DNA from: Hymenobacter ruricola
GTDB lineage: Bacteria > Bacteroidota > Bacteroidia > Cytophagales > Hymenobacteraceae
DNA: 64,000 nucleotides
Assembly: GCF_015694525.1 (NCBI RefSeq)
Contig: NZ_JADQDM010000004.1
Coordinates: 310,001-374,000, forward strand
Direction: 5' to 3'
Below the pieces are notes generated by a model, which was not told where the DNA came from, did not search any database, and saw only the letters and a program-made list of their open reading frames with translations. A program made the position numbers and the translations under genes. The first letter of the stretch is position 1. Each line of letters begins with the position of its first letter. Below are positions 8,382 to 16,700 of this stretch, piece by piece.

Positions 8382-8576
8382 ATGAATCAGAAACGCACCT
8401 TTGGCAGCATCCTCACCGTTTTGGGCATCGTGGGCATCATCATCGGCGCCCTGGCTTTCCTGGGCGTCGGCGGCATCGGCCTCAGCAAGATGAACTCCGT
8501 CGTGCCCTTCATCGTGGGCCTCATCTTCTTTTTTGCCGGCATCAACCTGGTAAAAGCCACCGGCGACCGGGCCTGA
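8382..8576 (+). CDS. Two-helix small membrane protein
   Basis: The 64-residue ORF starts at 8382 (MNQKRTFGS), which removes a poor N-terminal extension reaching back to 8313. It has two hydrophobic helices (ILTVLGIVGIIIGALAFLGV and VVPFIVGLIFFFAGINLV) joined by a short GIGLSKMN loop, with basic residues before helix 1 that suggest cytoplasmic ends. Such two-helix proteins are common in Bacteroidota and generally uncharacterised. It is divergent from the exporter gene and lies upstream of the initiator tRNA. Confidence 0.75.
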   Translation: MNQKRTFGSILTVLGIVGIIIGALAFLGVGGIGLSKMNSVVPFIVGLIFFFAGINLVKATGDRA

Positions 8577-8652
8577 CGCGCCTCGCGCCTAAAAATTACT
8601 CATTAGTAGCGAAGGGGTTACCCGGCAGCAGCAAGTTTTTGCCAGCGAATGG

Positions 8653-8683
8653 TTGCCTGCTTTCTAAAACTCCCGTACTTTTG
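8653..8683 (+). promoter_or_regulatory. Promoter of the initiator tRNA
   Basis: TTG (8653-8655), 20 bases, then TACTTTTG (8676-8683), a full match to the Bacteroidota TAnnTTTG -7 box. The tRNA begins 13 bases later, so transcription would start just before it. Confidence 0.75.
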
Positions 8684-8696
8684 CAGAACCAAACAG

Positions 8697-8769
<73 letters not shown>

Positions 8770-8775
8770 CCTAGT

Positions 8776-8811
8776 AAAAAGGCCGTTTTCCAAAGGGAAA
8801 ACGGCCTTTTT
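8776..8811 (+). terminator. Terminator of the initiator tRNA
   Basis: The 16-bp stem AAAAAGGCCGTTTTCC with its exact complement and a 4-base loop ends in TTTTTC, only a few bases after the tRNA. Confidence 0.88.
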
Positions 8812-9385
8812 CTTTCCAGGGGTACGGGTGGGGTACACGCCTTGATTGTGGCGGGTTGATTGGGGGCTTCGGCTGCGCATACGCCAGATGAGCGGGACGT
8901 TGTGTCTTTTGACCGATTGCGCATTTGAGCGCAGTGCTGCTGGCAGCACGCGGCGTGGAGGCTGTCCCTTTTCCGCCAGATAGGGTGGCTTCCGCCGCTC
9001 TGGCCCACCCTACCCGCCTGGCCCAGTTGGGCGCTTTCAAAATACAGGCAGGGTCCATAGGAAACCCCCATGGCTCACTTTTCTTGGAAATAGGACGAGG
9101 CGCCACGCGACGCAGCAGATGCCCGCGGGGACGCCCACAACGAAGGGGCTAGTAGCAATGCCAGTCCGAGGTCTTCAGTCGTCGAAGAAGCTCCATTAAA
9201 CCCGGGTACCGCGATTGCCTGCGGCGAAGCCAGCCGCACGCGTTGTTGGCGGGTGCCCTCGGCTTAGTGCTCTGGTCCAGCTTTGCCGCCTTTTCCGCCG
9301 AAAGCTTGTGGTAGCCCTTGCTACAGGCGTTGTCGGGCAGTAGACATTCAGGAAAACGGTCCGAACCACTTGAAGAGGGTTCCTA
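8812..9385. other. Gene-free stretch of about 570 bp
   Basis: No frame here has a believable start, codon pattern or recognisable product on either strand. The short open frames overlap each other and stop at random. I see no repeat or tRNA. It could hold decayed sequence or an unrecognised RNA. Confidence 0.5.
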
Positions 9386-9850
9386 CTACTCTGGGGGAGG
9401 GAAATGTGCGCGCCGGGAATACGTAATGATGCTGGTGAGCGTGGTGGTGTCGGACGAAGGGATTACCTGCCGAACCACCAAGCGCGTGCGTGTCAGCGAG
9501 TTAATGGCCACGTCGCCGCTGTTGCCGGGGATGCGCAGCGCGCCCGGCCCGTGCCCTTCCCCTAGGCGGAACCCGGCCCGCGTGCGCGTATAGCGGGCCC
9601 ACACCTGCACGCGCCTGCCGTGGTAATGGCGCACTTCGGTGGGGGTAAACGCGCATACTACCTGCCCGGCGCGGTATACGTCCGTTCGGGCAAACACGCG
9701 CCGCCCCAAGGCGTTGGTTTCCAGGCTCACGCAGCGTTCTCCCTCCCACACGCCCTGCAAAGGCCAGGTGTCGGTCGCTGGGTCAGCCGTCGGCGTGCAG
9801 GCACTGCAGCTCGTTAGCAGTACAAACCAGGCAGAGTAGATTCTCGTCAT
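9386..9850 (-). CDS. Small lipoprotein, possibly lipocalin-like
   Basis: The 154-residue protein starts MTRIYSAWFVLLTSCSAC. LLTSC is a good lipobox with Cys at 15, so export and lipidation are likely. The mature part begins with TWPLQGVWEGERCVSLE, and the rest alternates short polar and hydrophobic stretches (VQVWARYTRTRAGFRLGEG, RLVVRQVIPSSDTTTLTSIITYSRR), as in small eight-stranded barrels with a GxW start. That fold assignment is by eye and weak. The gene stands alone, 51 bases upstream of the response regulator stop on the same strand. Confidence 0.65.
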   Translation of the reverse strand: MTRIYSAWFVLLTSCSACTPTADPATDTWPLQGVWEGERCVSLETNALGRRVFARTDVYRAGQVVCAFTPTEVRHYHGRRVQVWARYTRTRAGFRLGEGHGPGALRIPGNSGDVAINSLTRTRLVVRQVIPSSDTTTLTSIITYSRRAHFPPPE

Positions 9851-9901
9851 TCCACAAGCTAAGGCCGTTCAGCCAAACGGTCAATCCGGCAAAAGGAGGG
9901 A

Positions 9902-10651
9902 TTAGTGGTCTAGCCATTGCTTAAAAGCCGGCGCGCGCCCGGCGCTCACGACCAAGGACTCCTCTGCCACCGGCGGCGCCACCTGCAGCACCAGCCGGCC
10001 CTTGAAATACGGCCGGATTTCCTGCACCGCGCCAATGCTCAGGATGAATTGCCGGTTGATGCGAAAGAAATTCTGGGCATCTAACTGGCCTTCGAGCTGG
10101 TCGAGCGTGTCGGCAATGATGTGCCGCTTGCCTTGGTGGGTGACGAGGAACACCACACCCTCTTCGGCCAGAAAATACGCTACGTCGTCCACCAGCACGG
10201 CTTTCAGGGCCAGCCCGGATTTTACGAGGAAGCGCGAGCGGGGCGTGGTGCGCACCAGGCGTTGCACGTTCGCGACGGCGGCCGACAGCGTAGCGGGGTG
10301 CCGGGTTTCGTACTTCTGCAGGGCCCGTTCCACCTCCGCGGCTTGCAAGGGTTTGAGCAGGTAGTCCACGCTGTTTACCTGAAAGGCCTGGATGGCGTAC
10401 GTGTCGTAAGCAGTAGTGAAAATGACCGGCACGTCCACCATCACCTGCCGGAAGATGTCGAAGCTGTTGCCGTCCGAGAGGTGGATGTCGCAGAAGAGCA
10501 GGTCGGGGGCCGGCTGTTCGCGCAGCCACTCCACCGCTTCTTCCACCGAGCCCAGCGACGCCAGGATGCGCGCCGCAGGCCGCAGGCGGGTGAGCAAGGC
10601 GGCCAGTGCCTGGGCAGCCAACGGCTCGTCTTCGATGAGTACGACGTTCAT
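9902..10651 (-). CDS. LytTR-family response regulator
   Basis: This 249-residue protein has a receiver domain (residues 1-120) with acidic pocket E7/D8, phosphoacceptor D55 in LLFCDIHLSDG, conserved T79/T80 and K100 in YLLKPL. After a linker comes a LytTR DNA-binding domain (about 140-245) with the segments FLVKSGLALKAVLVDDVAYFLAE and FFRINRQFILSIGAV. LytTR regulators bind direct repeats upstream of their targets. Its ATG overlaps the kinase stop codon by 4 bases (ATGA), so the two genes are translationally coupled and form one two-component system. Confidence 0.95.
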   Translation of the reverse strand: MNVVLIEDEPLAAQALAALLTRLRPAARILASLGSVEEAVEWLREQPAPDLLFCDIHLSDGNSFDIFRQVMVDVPVIFTTAYDTYAIQAFQVNSVDYLLKPLQAAEVERALQKYETRHPATLSAAVANVQRLVRTTPRSRFLVKSGLALKAVLVDDVAYFLAEEGVVFLVTHQGKRHIIADTLDQLEGQLDAQNFFRINRQFILSIGAVQEIRPYFKGRLVLQVAPPVAEESLVVSAGRAPAFKQWLDH

Positions 10652-11667
10652 GCGGCGGGGGCGGTTAGGAGCGGGAGGCGGACGACGAAGGACGCCGCCG
10701 TGGGCACAATTTCCACGGGGCGGTCGGTGAGGTAGTGGTAGCGGCGTTGGATGTTCTGCAAGCCTAGTTGGGTGGACGCCACGGCGTCGGTGCGGGGCTG
10801 CCGGTTGTTCTCCACCACCAGCAAGCCATCAGCGGCCGTTATTTTGATGCGCAGGGGCTTGCGGGCGGTGGAGCCGTTGTGCTTGATGGCATTTTCCAGC
10901 AGCATCTGCACGGCGGTGGGCGGCACCAGGGCCTGCTCCCAGGCCGGAGCCACGTCCCATTCCACGCGCAGGGCCTCGCCGAAGCGGGTTTCCATCAAAC
11001 TGGCGTAGGCGCGCACCAGCGCCATTTCGCGGTGCAGCGGCACCAACGGTTGCGCCCCGGTATCGAGCAGGGCGCGGTAGACGTCCGACAGCTGCCCAAG
11101 GAATTGCACGGCCCGGTCCGGGTCGAGGTGAATCAGCGAGCCGAGCACGTTGAGGCTATTGAACAGGAAATGGGGGTCGACTTGGTTTTTCAGCGCTTCG
11201 AGCTGCGCCTGAAAGGTCTCTTTTTGCAGCTGTGCCACCCGATACAGCTCCTGCTCCAGGTTTTTGCGGACGTGTTCGCGCTCCACAAAGTAGTAGAAGA
11301 ACAAAGACAGCACCGCGCTGATGGCCAGCGAAAAACGCAGCGTCCGGGGCGATATTTCCGCAGTGGGCACCAGGAAGTGCTGCGGAAGGGTGAAGAACCC
11401 CAACCAGAAAGCCACGCTGACCAGCACCACGCTCTGCCCTTCCAACAGGGCCTTGGCCGAAGCGGGCAGCGTGGTCAGGCGGTCGGGACCGAAGAGACGG
11501 GCAATGGGCACGTGAACCCAAAAGGTGGCCAGCAGAAAGGCAAACAGCAGCAGCAGCAGCTTGTAGCTGGCCAGCGCCCCCACCCACAAGGTGCCATACT
11601 GGATGAACACCGCCATGTGGAAGACCGCAGTGGCGGCCAGCACCGCCAAGGCTATTTTTCGAATCAT
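10648..11667 (-). CDS. LytS-like sensor histidine kinase (His_kinase/PF06580 type)
   Basis: From the start at 11667 the protein has 339 residues. Four hydrophobic segments occupy residues 5-128 (around 5-23, 33-52, 77-97 and 112-128) and probably form the sensor. A short coiled linker (EREHVRKNLEQELYRVAQLQKE) leads to the phosphorylation site H166 in NQVDPHFLFNSLN. The N-box is LLENAIKHN (256-264). The longer frame to 11829 was rejected because its N-terminus is low-complexity and lies upstream of the predicted promoter. The partner is the overlapping LytTR regulator. The stimulus is unknown; in this class it is often envelope or membrane state. Confidence 0.94.
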   Translation of the reverse strand: MIRKIALAVLAATAVFHMAVFIQYGTLWVGALASYKLLLLLFAFLLATFWVHVPIARLFGPDRLTTLPASAKALLEGQSVVLVSVAFWLGFFTLPQHFLVPTAEISPRTLRFSLAISAVLSLFFYYFVEREHVRKNLEQELYRVAQLQKETFQAQLEALKNQVDPHFLFNSLNVLGSLIHLDPDRAVQFLGQLSDVYRALLDTGAQPLVPLHREMALVRAYASLMETRFGEALRVEWDVAPAWEQALVPPTAVQMLLENAIKHNGSTARKPLRIKITAADGLLVVENNRQPRTDAVASTQLGLQNIQRRYHYLTDRPVEIVPTAASFVVRLPLLTAPAA

Positions 11668-11983
11668 GGGGTCGGGTTGAGGCGACGACTTGCGCCAGGG
11701 CGAGGGTCGCGGAAAGAAGAAAGTGGAGGCAATGGCCCTATTCGGGGCCTTGGGGGCCTGAGTACCACCCCGGAGCAACAAGGCAAAATTACCAGGTTGC
11801 CCGGCGAAAAGCGGCATTTGGTCGGCCAATTCACCTGGCTTCTATCCCGATTCATTGACCCGGAATCCGCCTTCGGCAGAAAGCACTTTCGGACGGGCTC
11901 AACGCGGGGGAGTATTGTGCCATGCTATCCGCAGCCGGGCGCTGCATTCCCTTTTTGTCACCGTCAACCCCCACCCGTACCGC
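11668..11983. other. Divergent intergenic region between kinase and radical SAM gene
   Basis: The 316 bp between divergent genes hold the kinase promoter box described separately. For the plus-strand gene I see only a loose candidate (CCTTTTTGTCACC near 11950-11962) without a clear TA. No repeats or ORFs can be supported. Confidence 0.5.
11784..11791 (-). promoter_or_regulatory. -7 box (TAATTTTG) upstream of the two-component genes
   Basis: An exact TAnnTTTG match on the minus strand. Transcription from here would give a leader of about 110 bases before the kinase start at 11667. No convincing -33 TTTG is visible at the usual distance. Confidence 0.5.
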
Positions 11984-12952
11984 ATGAAACTGCCCTCTTT
12001 CGCCAAACCCTTGCGCATTTCCCGAACCCGGGTGTTGTGGAAACTAACCAAAGCCGCCCTGGACAAGGACCAGCCGGTGCTGGTGCAAATCGTGGTAACG
12101 CGCCGCTGCAACCTGGCTTGCGGCTATTGCTACGAATACGACAAGGTATCGAAGCCCGTCCCCCTGCAAGAGCTGAAAGCCCGCGTCGACACACTGCGCA
12201 AGCTAAAAGCCGTGTTTGTGACGCTCAACGGCGGCGAGCCCCTGCTGCATCCGCACATCGCCGAGCTGGTTCGCTACATCGCGGAAGCCGGTATGGTGCC
12301 GATGATAAACACCAACGGCCACGTGCTGAAGGCTCCGCTCATCAAAAGCCTGAACGAGGCCGGCCTGTTCGGCATGCAGCTCAGCTGCGACAGCCTGGAA
12401 GACAATGAGGTGACCGAGAAAAGCATGCGCCGGCTGCGCCCCAAACTGGAGCTCCTGCGTGAGCACGCCCGGTTTATGGTGCGGATAAATGGGGTGCTGG
12501 GTTCCGGCAACCCGGCCGAGATGGAGGAAGTGGCCAAGGTGGTGGTGGGTTTCAGCTTCGGGTTCCAGTGCTCGCTGATGCGCGACAACGCCGGGCAGGC
12601 CCTCCCCCTGAGCGAGGCAGCCCTGCAGGCCTACCTGCGCATTCGGGCCATGAAAGGCCGCCTGCCCCAAATCCTCAACGATAACTTCCAGCTGCCCCTG
12701 GCCCGTGGCAAAAGCAAGCCCTGGAAATGCCGGGCCGGGGCGCGCCACTTCGAAGTTGACGGTGCCGGCTTGGTGCACCTGTGCCAGCCCAAAACCGGCT
12801 CGCCCGCCAAGCCCCTGGCGGAGTACTCTGTCGCAGACATCCGCGCCCAGTTCGACTGCGGTAAAGCGTGCTCGGCCCGCTGCCCCATTGCCTACGCCCA
12901 CCTGGGCAGCCGGCTCGATGGCTTCCGGAGCCAAAAAAGTGCTCAAGCCTGA
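11984..12952 (+). CDS. Radical SAM protein with SPASM-like C-terminal cysteines
   Basis: The 322-residue protein starts at 11984, chosen because the upstream extension lacks conserved features. C42-x3-C46-x2-C49 in TRRCNLACGYCYE binds the 4Fe-4S cluster, NGGEP (82-86) contacts SAM, and NTNGH and SCDSLE continue the TIM-barrel pattern. Near the C-terminus are WKCRAG, HLCQP and FDCGKACSARCPIA, a set of cysteines that could hold one auxiliary cluster as in SPASM/twitch proteins. The fold resembles HpnH/PqqE-type enzymes, but no specific reaction can be assigned. Its stop codon overlaps the start of the glycosyltransferase gene by one base (TGATG), so the two are very likely coupled. Confidence 0.92.
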   Translation: MKLPSFAKPLRISRTRVLWKLTKAALDKDQPVLVQIVVTRRCNLACGYCYEYDKVSKPVPLQELKARVDTLRKLKAVFVTLNGGEPLLHPHIAELVRYIAEAGMVPMINTNGHVLKAPLIKSLNEAGLFGMQLSCDSLEDNEVTEKSMRRLRPKLELLREHARFMVRINGVLGSGNPAEMEEVAKVVVGFSFGFQCSLMRDNAGQALPLSEAALQAYLRIRAMKGRLPQILNDNFQLPLARGKSKPWKCRAGARHFEVDGAGLVHLCQPKTGSPAKPLAEYSVADIRAQFDCGKACSARCPIAYAHLGSRLDGFRSQKSAQA

Positions 12953-13677
12953 TGGAACTGAGCCTCATCATCCCGGCCTTCAACGAAGCGCAACGCATCG
13001 GGCCCACGCTACGGCGCGCGCATCGGTTTCTGGCCGCCCGGCCCGCGCGCTTTGAAATCCTGGTGGTCGACGACGGCTCGACCGACGACACCGTGGCGCT
13101 GGTCACGGCGCTGGCCGCCGAGCTGCCCGGCGTGCGCGTGCTGTGCTCCCCGGCCAACCGGGGCAAAGGCCACGCGGTGCGCCTGGGCATGCGGGCGGCC
13201 GCTGGTCGCATCCGCCTGTTTTCCGACGCCGACGGCTCTACCCCCATCGACGAGCTGGACCCGCTGCTCCAAGCGCTGGCCGAGGGGGCCGACGTTGCCA
13301 TCGGCTCGCGCTACCTGGCGGCGTCGCGGGTCACGCGGCCCCAGCCCTGGTTCCGCCGGGCCTGGAGCCGCCTCGCGAACCGGGTGGTGCAGCGCGTGCT
13401 GCTGCCCGGCGTGGCCGACACGCACTGCGGCTTCAAGGCCTTTACGGCCGCGGCGGCCGAGCGCATTTTCGGAGCCTGTACTGTAGACGGCTGGTCGTTC
13501 GACCTGGAGGTGCTGGCCCGCACCCGCGCCTTGGGGTTCTGCATCCTGGAAGTGCCCGTGCGCTGGGAAAACGACGAGCGCAGCAAAGCCCGCCTCCGGC
13601 AGTTGCCCCGGGAATTTCGGCACGTGTACCGCCTTCGCCAGCAGCTTCGGCAAGCAGAGAAGCTGGCAGGCAGGTAA
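12952..13677 (+). CDS. Family 2 glycosyltransferase, dolichyl/polyprenyl-phosphate glucosyltransferase-like
   Basis: The 241-residue GT-A enzyme starts at 12952. It shows ELSLIIPAFNEAQRIGPTL at the N-terminus, the nucleotide-binding VVDDGSTDD (38-46), NRGKGHAVRLGM and the metal-binding DAD motif (92-94) in LFSDADGSTP. HCGFKAFT and WSFDLEVL match the polyprenyl-phosphate beta-glucosyltransferase (DPG/GtrB-like) subfamily, which loads a sugar onto a lipid carrier for transfer outside. No C-terminal membrane helices are present, so it would work at the inner face of the membrane. It overlaps the radical SAM gene by one base and is followed by the DUF2339 gene after 52 bases. Confidence 0.93.
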   Translation: MELSLIIPAFNEAQRIGPTLRRAHRFLAARPARFEILVVDDGSTDDTVALVTALAAELPGVRVLCSPANRGKGHAVRLGMRAAAGRIRLFSDADGSTPIDELDPLLQALAEGADVAIGSRYLAASRVTRPQPWFRRAWSRLANRVVQRVLLPGVADTHCGFKAFTAAAAERIFGACTVDGWSFDLEVLARTRALGFCILEVPVRWENDERSKARLRQLPREFRHVYRLRQQLRQAEKLAGR

Positions 13678-13729
13678 CCAAGGGCGAAGCATCGCCTGAA
13701 AATCAACCGTTTATTTTTTGTCTTCTGGA

Positions 13730-16700
13730 ATGGATGCTTTCGTTGTCATTTTAATCATTGCTGTTGTGGTGGCCTGGCGGGTATGGGGCCTACCCAAGCG
13801 CTTTCTGGAGTTGCAGGCTGAGGTGAGAAATCGCCAGGCTGAGTTCAGCAAGCGGCAGGCTGAGATGCAAGCGGAGCTGCTGCGCCTGCGCGAACAAGTG
13901 GCCGGTCTGCTCGAAGCGGGGACGCCACCCACAGCAGCCCCCACGGCCGTGCCCCTGGTTCGGCCAAGCACCGCTGCAACGGCGGCTTTCGTGCCAGTCG
14001 GTGCTCCAAAATCGGGAGCCCCTCCGGCTAGTTCGCCAGTCCGCGAGCCGGTTGTGCCGGTGCCGCCGGCGGCCCTGCCCATTGCCCCAGCACCCGTTCC
14101 GGATAAGCCGGCAGAAGTGGAGCCCGTCGTCATGCTGCCAGCTGTGCCGCTAGAGCCAGTGGAGCCGGTGGAATCACCGCGCTTGCCAGAGCCACCGGTG
14201 GTTCCGGCAGCACCGACACCCGCGCCCGCGCCGGCGTCGGTTTCACTGGAATCGGTTCCACTGGTCCTGGTTCCAGCAGTTCCGGTATCCGTGCCGGTAG
14301 TGCCCGCGCCCCCGGTAGCTGCGCCTGTTTCTGAGCCGGTTGTCATTCCTGTTTCTGAGCCTATTGTCATCCCCAATGAAGTAGCGGCCCCGGCTCCACC
14401 GCCTGTGCCACCCGTCCCGCCAGCGCCGCCCCGGCCGCTGCGGCGCCCGCCGCCCCCACCCGAGCCCACCGGGCCCACCTGGTGGGAACGGGCCGCCACC
14501 CTTATCCTCGAAAACTGGACTGGCATCCTCGGGGCCGTGGTGCTGGTTACGGGTGTCGGCTTCCTGGGCATCTACGCGGCGTTGCGGGTGAGTCCGCCGT
14601 TGCGGTTTCTGCTGATTTGCGCGTTCGCGGCGGGCCTGTTGGGCGTGCGGTGGGCACTCCGCCAGAAAAGCTTCGCGCGGCAACTCAACGGCTGGCTACT
14701 GAGCAGCGCGGCGGCCATTTTCCTGTTTGCCTGCGTGGCCGCCGTGAGCATTGAGGGCCTGCGCTGGGTCACCGCGCCCTGGGACTACCTGCTGCTCCTC
14801 ACCGGCGTGGGGGCCAACCTGCTCCTGGCCTGGCGCGCCAGCCGCGAGGAAGTAGCCACGCTGCACGGCGTGCTGAGCCTGGTGGCCCTGGCGGTGCTGC
14901 CGCCTACGGCCCTCACGCTGGGCACGGCGGCGGCGGTTACGGCGTTCACCATCGCCATCACTTACCGCCAGCGGTGGAAGTACCAGCTGCTGCTCGGCAT
15001 CGTCAGCTTCTTCGCCTTCCACCTCTACTGGCACCGGCAGCTGACGGACATCCCCAACTCCCTGCGCCTGATAGCCATGGCCCTGGTGGCGCTGGTGGGC
15101 CTGGCCGCCGCCGTGGTGCAGTACCGCCGCGTGTACGCCCAGCGGCGGTTTGAACCCTTGCTTTTTACCGCCCACCTGCTCAACTGGACCTGTCTGGGTA
15201 TCAACCTGTACCTGTACAGCACGGGTTCCGTCTGGAAAACCATTCCGTTGGGCCTGGGCGCGCTGCTCACCTTCTGGGCCGGGCGTCAAGCCAAGAAGCT
15301 CGGCATCGGCTGGCTGTTCCAGACCGATACCATCATCTCGCTTATTCTGGCGCTGGCCACGGCCCTGTCGCTGCAGGGCTGGCACGCTACTCCCACGGTT
15401 ATCCTGGTGTTTATGCTGCTCGAAACGCTGCTGGTGGCGCTGGTAATGGCCCGGCAACGCGAAGCGCTGGTGTACCGCGTGGCGCTGTCCGCCGCGTGCC
15501 TGGCGGGCGGTGGCCTGCTGTTCTTCGCCGCCCTCAACGCCGATTCCAGCCTGCTCCAGGTGTTGTATCGCAATGCTTTCTTGCTGGCCCTGGCGGGCTG
15601 GGCGGGCCTGGCGTTTACCCAGCTGATGTACAAGCAGGCGCTGCTGCAAGCTGATGGGCCCGACACAAAGGCATGGGTGGGGGCTACTTCCCCCGCCAAG
15701 TCGGCTCGCAACCTATTGGCGGGCTTTGCAGGGCTGGCCGGCTTGTTGCAGGCGGGGTCCGGACTGCTGCTGACCCGGGTGCTGTTTGGCTGGGACCACG
15801 CGCCCGTTGCGTTGCTGCTCGGTGCTCTGCTGGTTCTGAGTACCGGCGCCTTGGCCCTGGCGGCCTGGGCACGCACCGCTCCCCAAATCCCGACCTGGGT
15901 GCGGCAGCAGCAACTAGTACTGGCGCAGGGCTTCGCGGTGCTGGCCGGTCTAGGCCTGCACGAGTTAAGCCTGAGCTGGGCGGTGGTACTGGGCAGTCTC
16001 TACGCCGAGAATGTGACCGTGGCCTTGCTGGCTGTCCGGCGGCGCGAGCCGCTGCTGTACCATATTGCCCAGGCCGGGGCCTTTCTGGCCGGTGGCAGCT
16101 TGTTGCTGACTGCCTGGGCGAAGGTAAACCACGCCCTGCCCCGTGAACTGTACCGCGACGCCCTGGTGCTGGCCCTGACCGGCTGGCTGAGTCTGGCATT
16201 CCTTCGCTGGGCTTACCGGCAGCTGTCGGCTTCCGGCTCATCAGAACTATCCGACACGAACCAACGCTTGCTTAGTGGCTTTGCGGGGCTGGGCGCTTTG
16301 CTGCAAGCCAGCACGGGCCTGCTGCTGGCACGCGTGCTATTTGGCTGGCAGCCGGCGCCGGTAGTGGCGTTGTTGGCAGCGCTGCTGGTAATGGGCGGCG
16401 TAGCGCTGGGATTGGCCGCCTGGGTGCGTGCCGAGCCCCGGCTGCCCGCCTGGGTACGGCCGCTGCAGCTGTTGCTGGCTCAGGTATTCGCCCTGCTCAC
16501 GGTGTCGGGATTGCACGAGTTAGGGCTGAGCTGGCCCGTGGTGCTGGGCCTGCTTTTTGCCGAAAACATGGCGGTGGTCCTGCTCGCCGCCCGGAAGCGG
16601 GAGGTCTTCATCTACCGGGTTGCCCTGGCCGGCGCCTGTTCCGCAGGAATAGGTTTGCTGCTACTGGCCATAGGCAACGCCGACCACAGTCTGCTGCCTA

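Noticed and set aside
8925..9152. 75-residue plus-strand ORF in the gap after the tRNA
   Set aside because: It has no hydrophobic or domain pattern, overlaps other random frames, and lacks a plausible start region.
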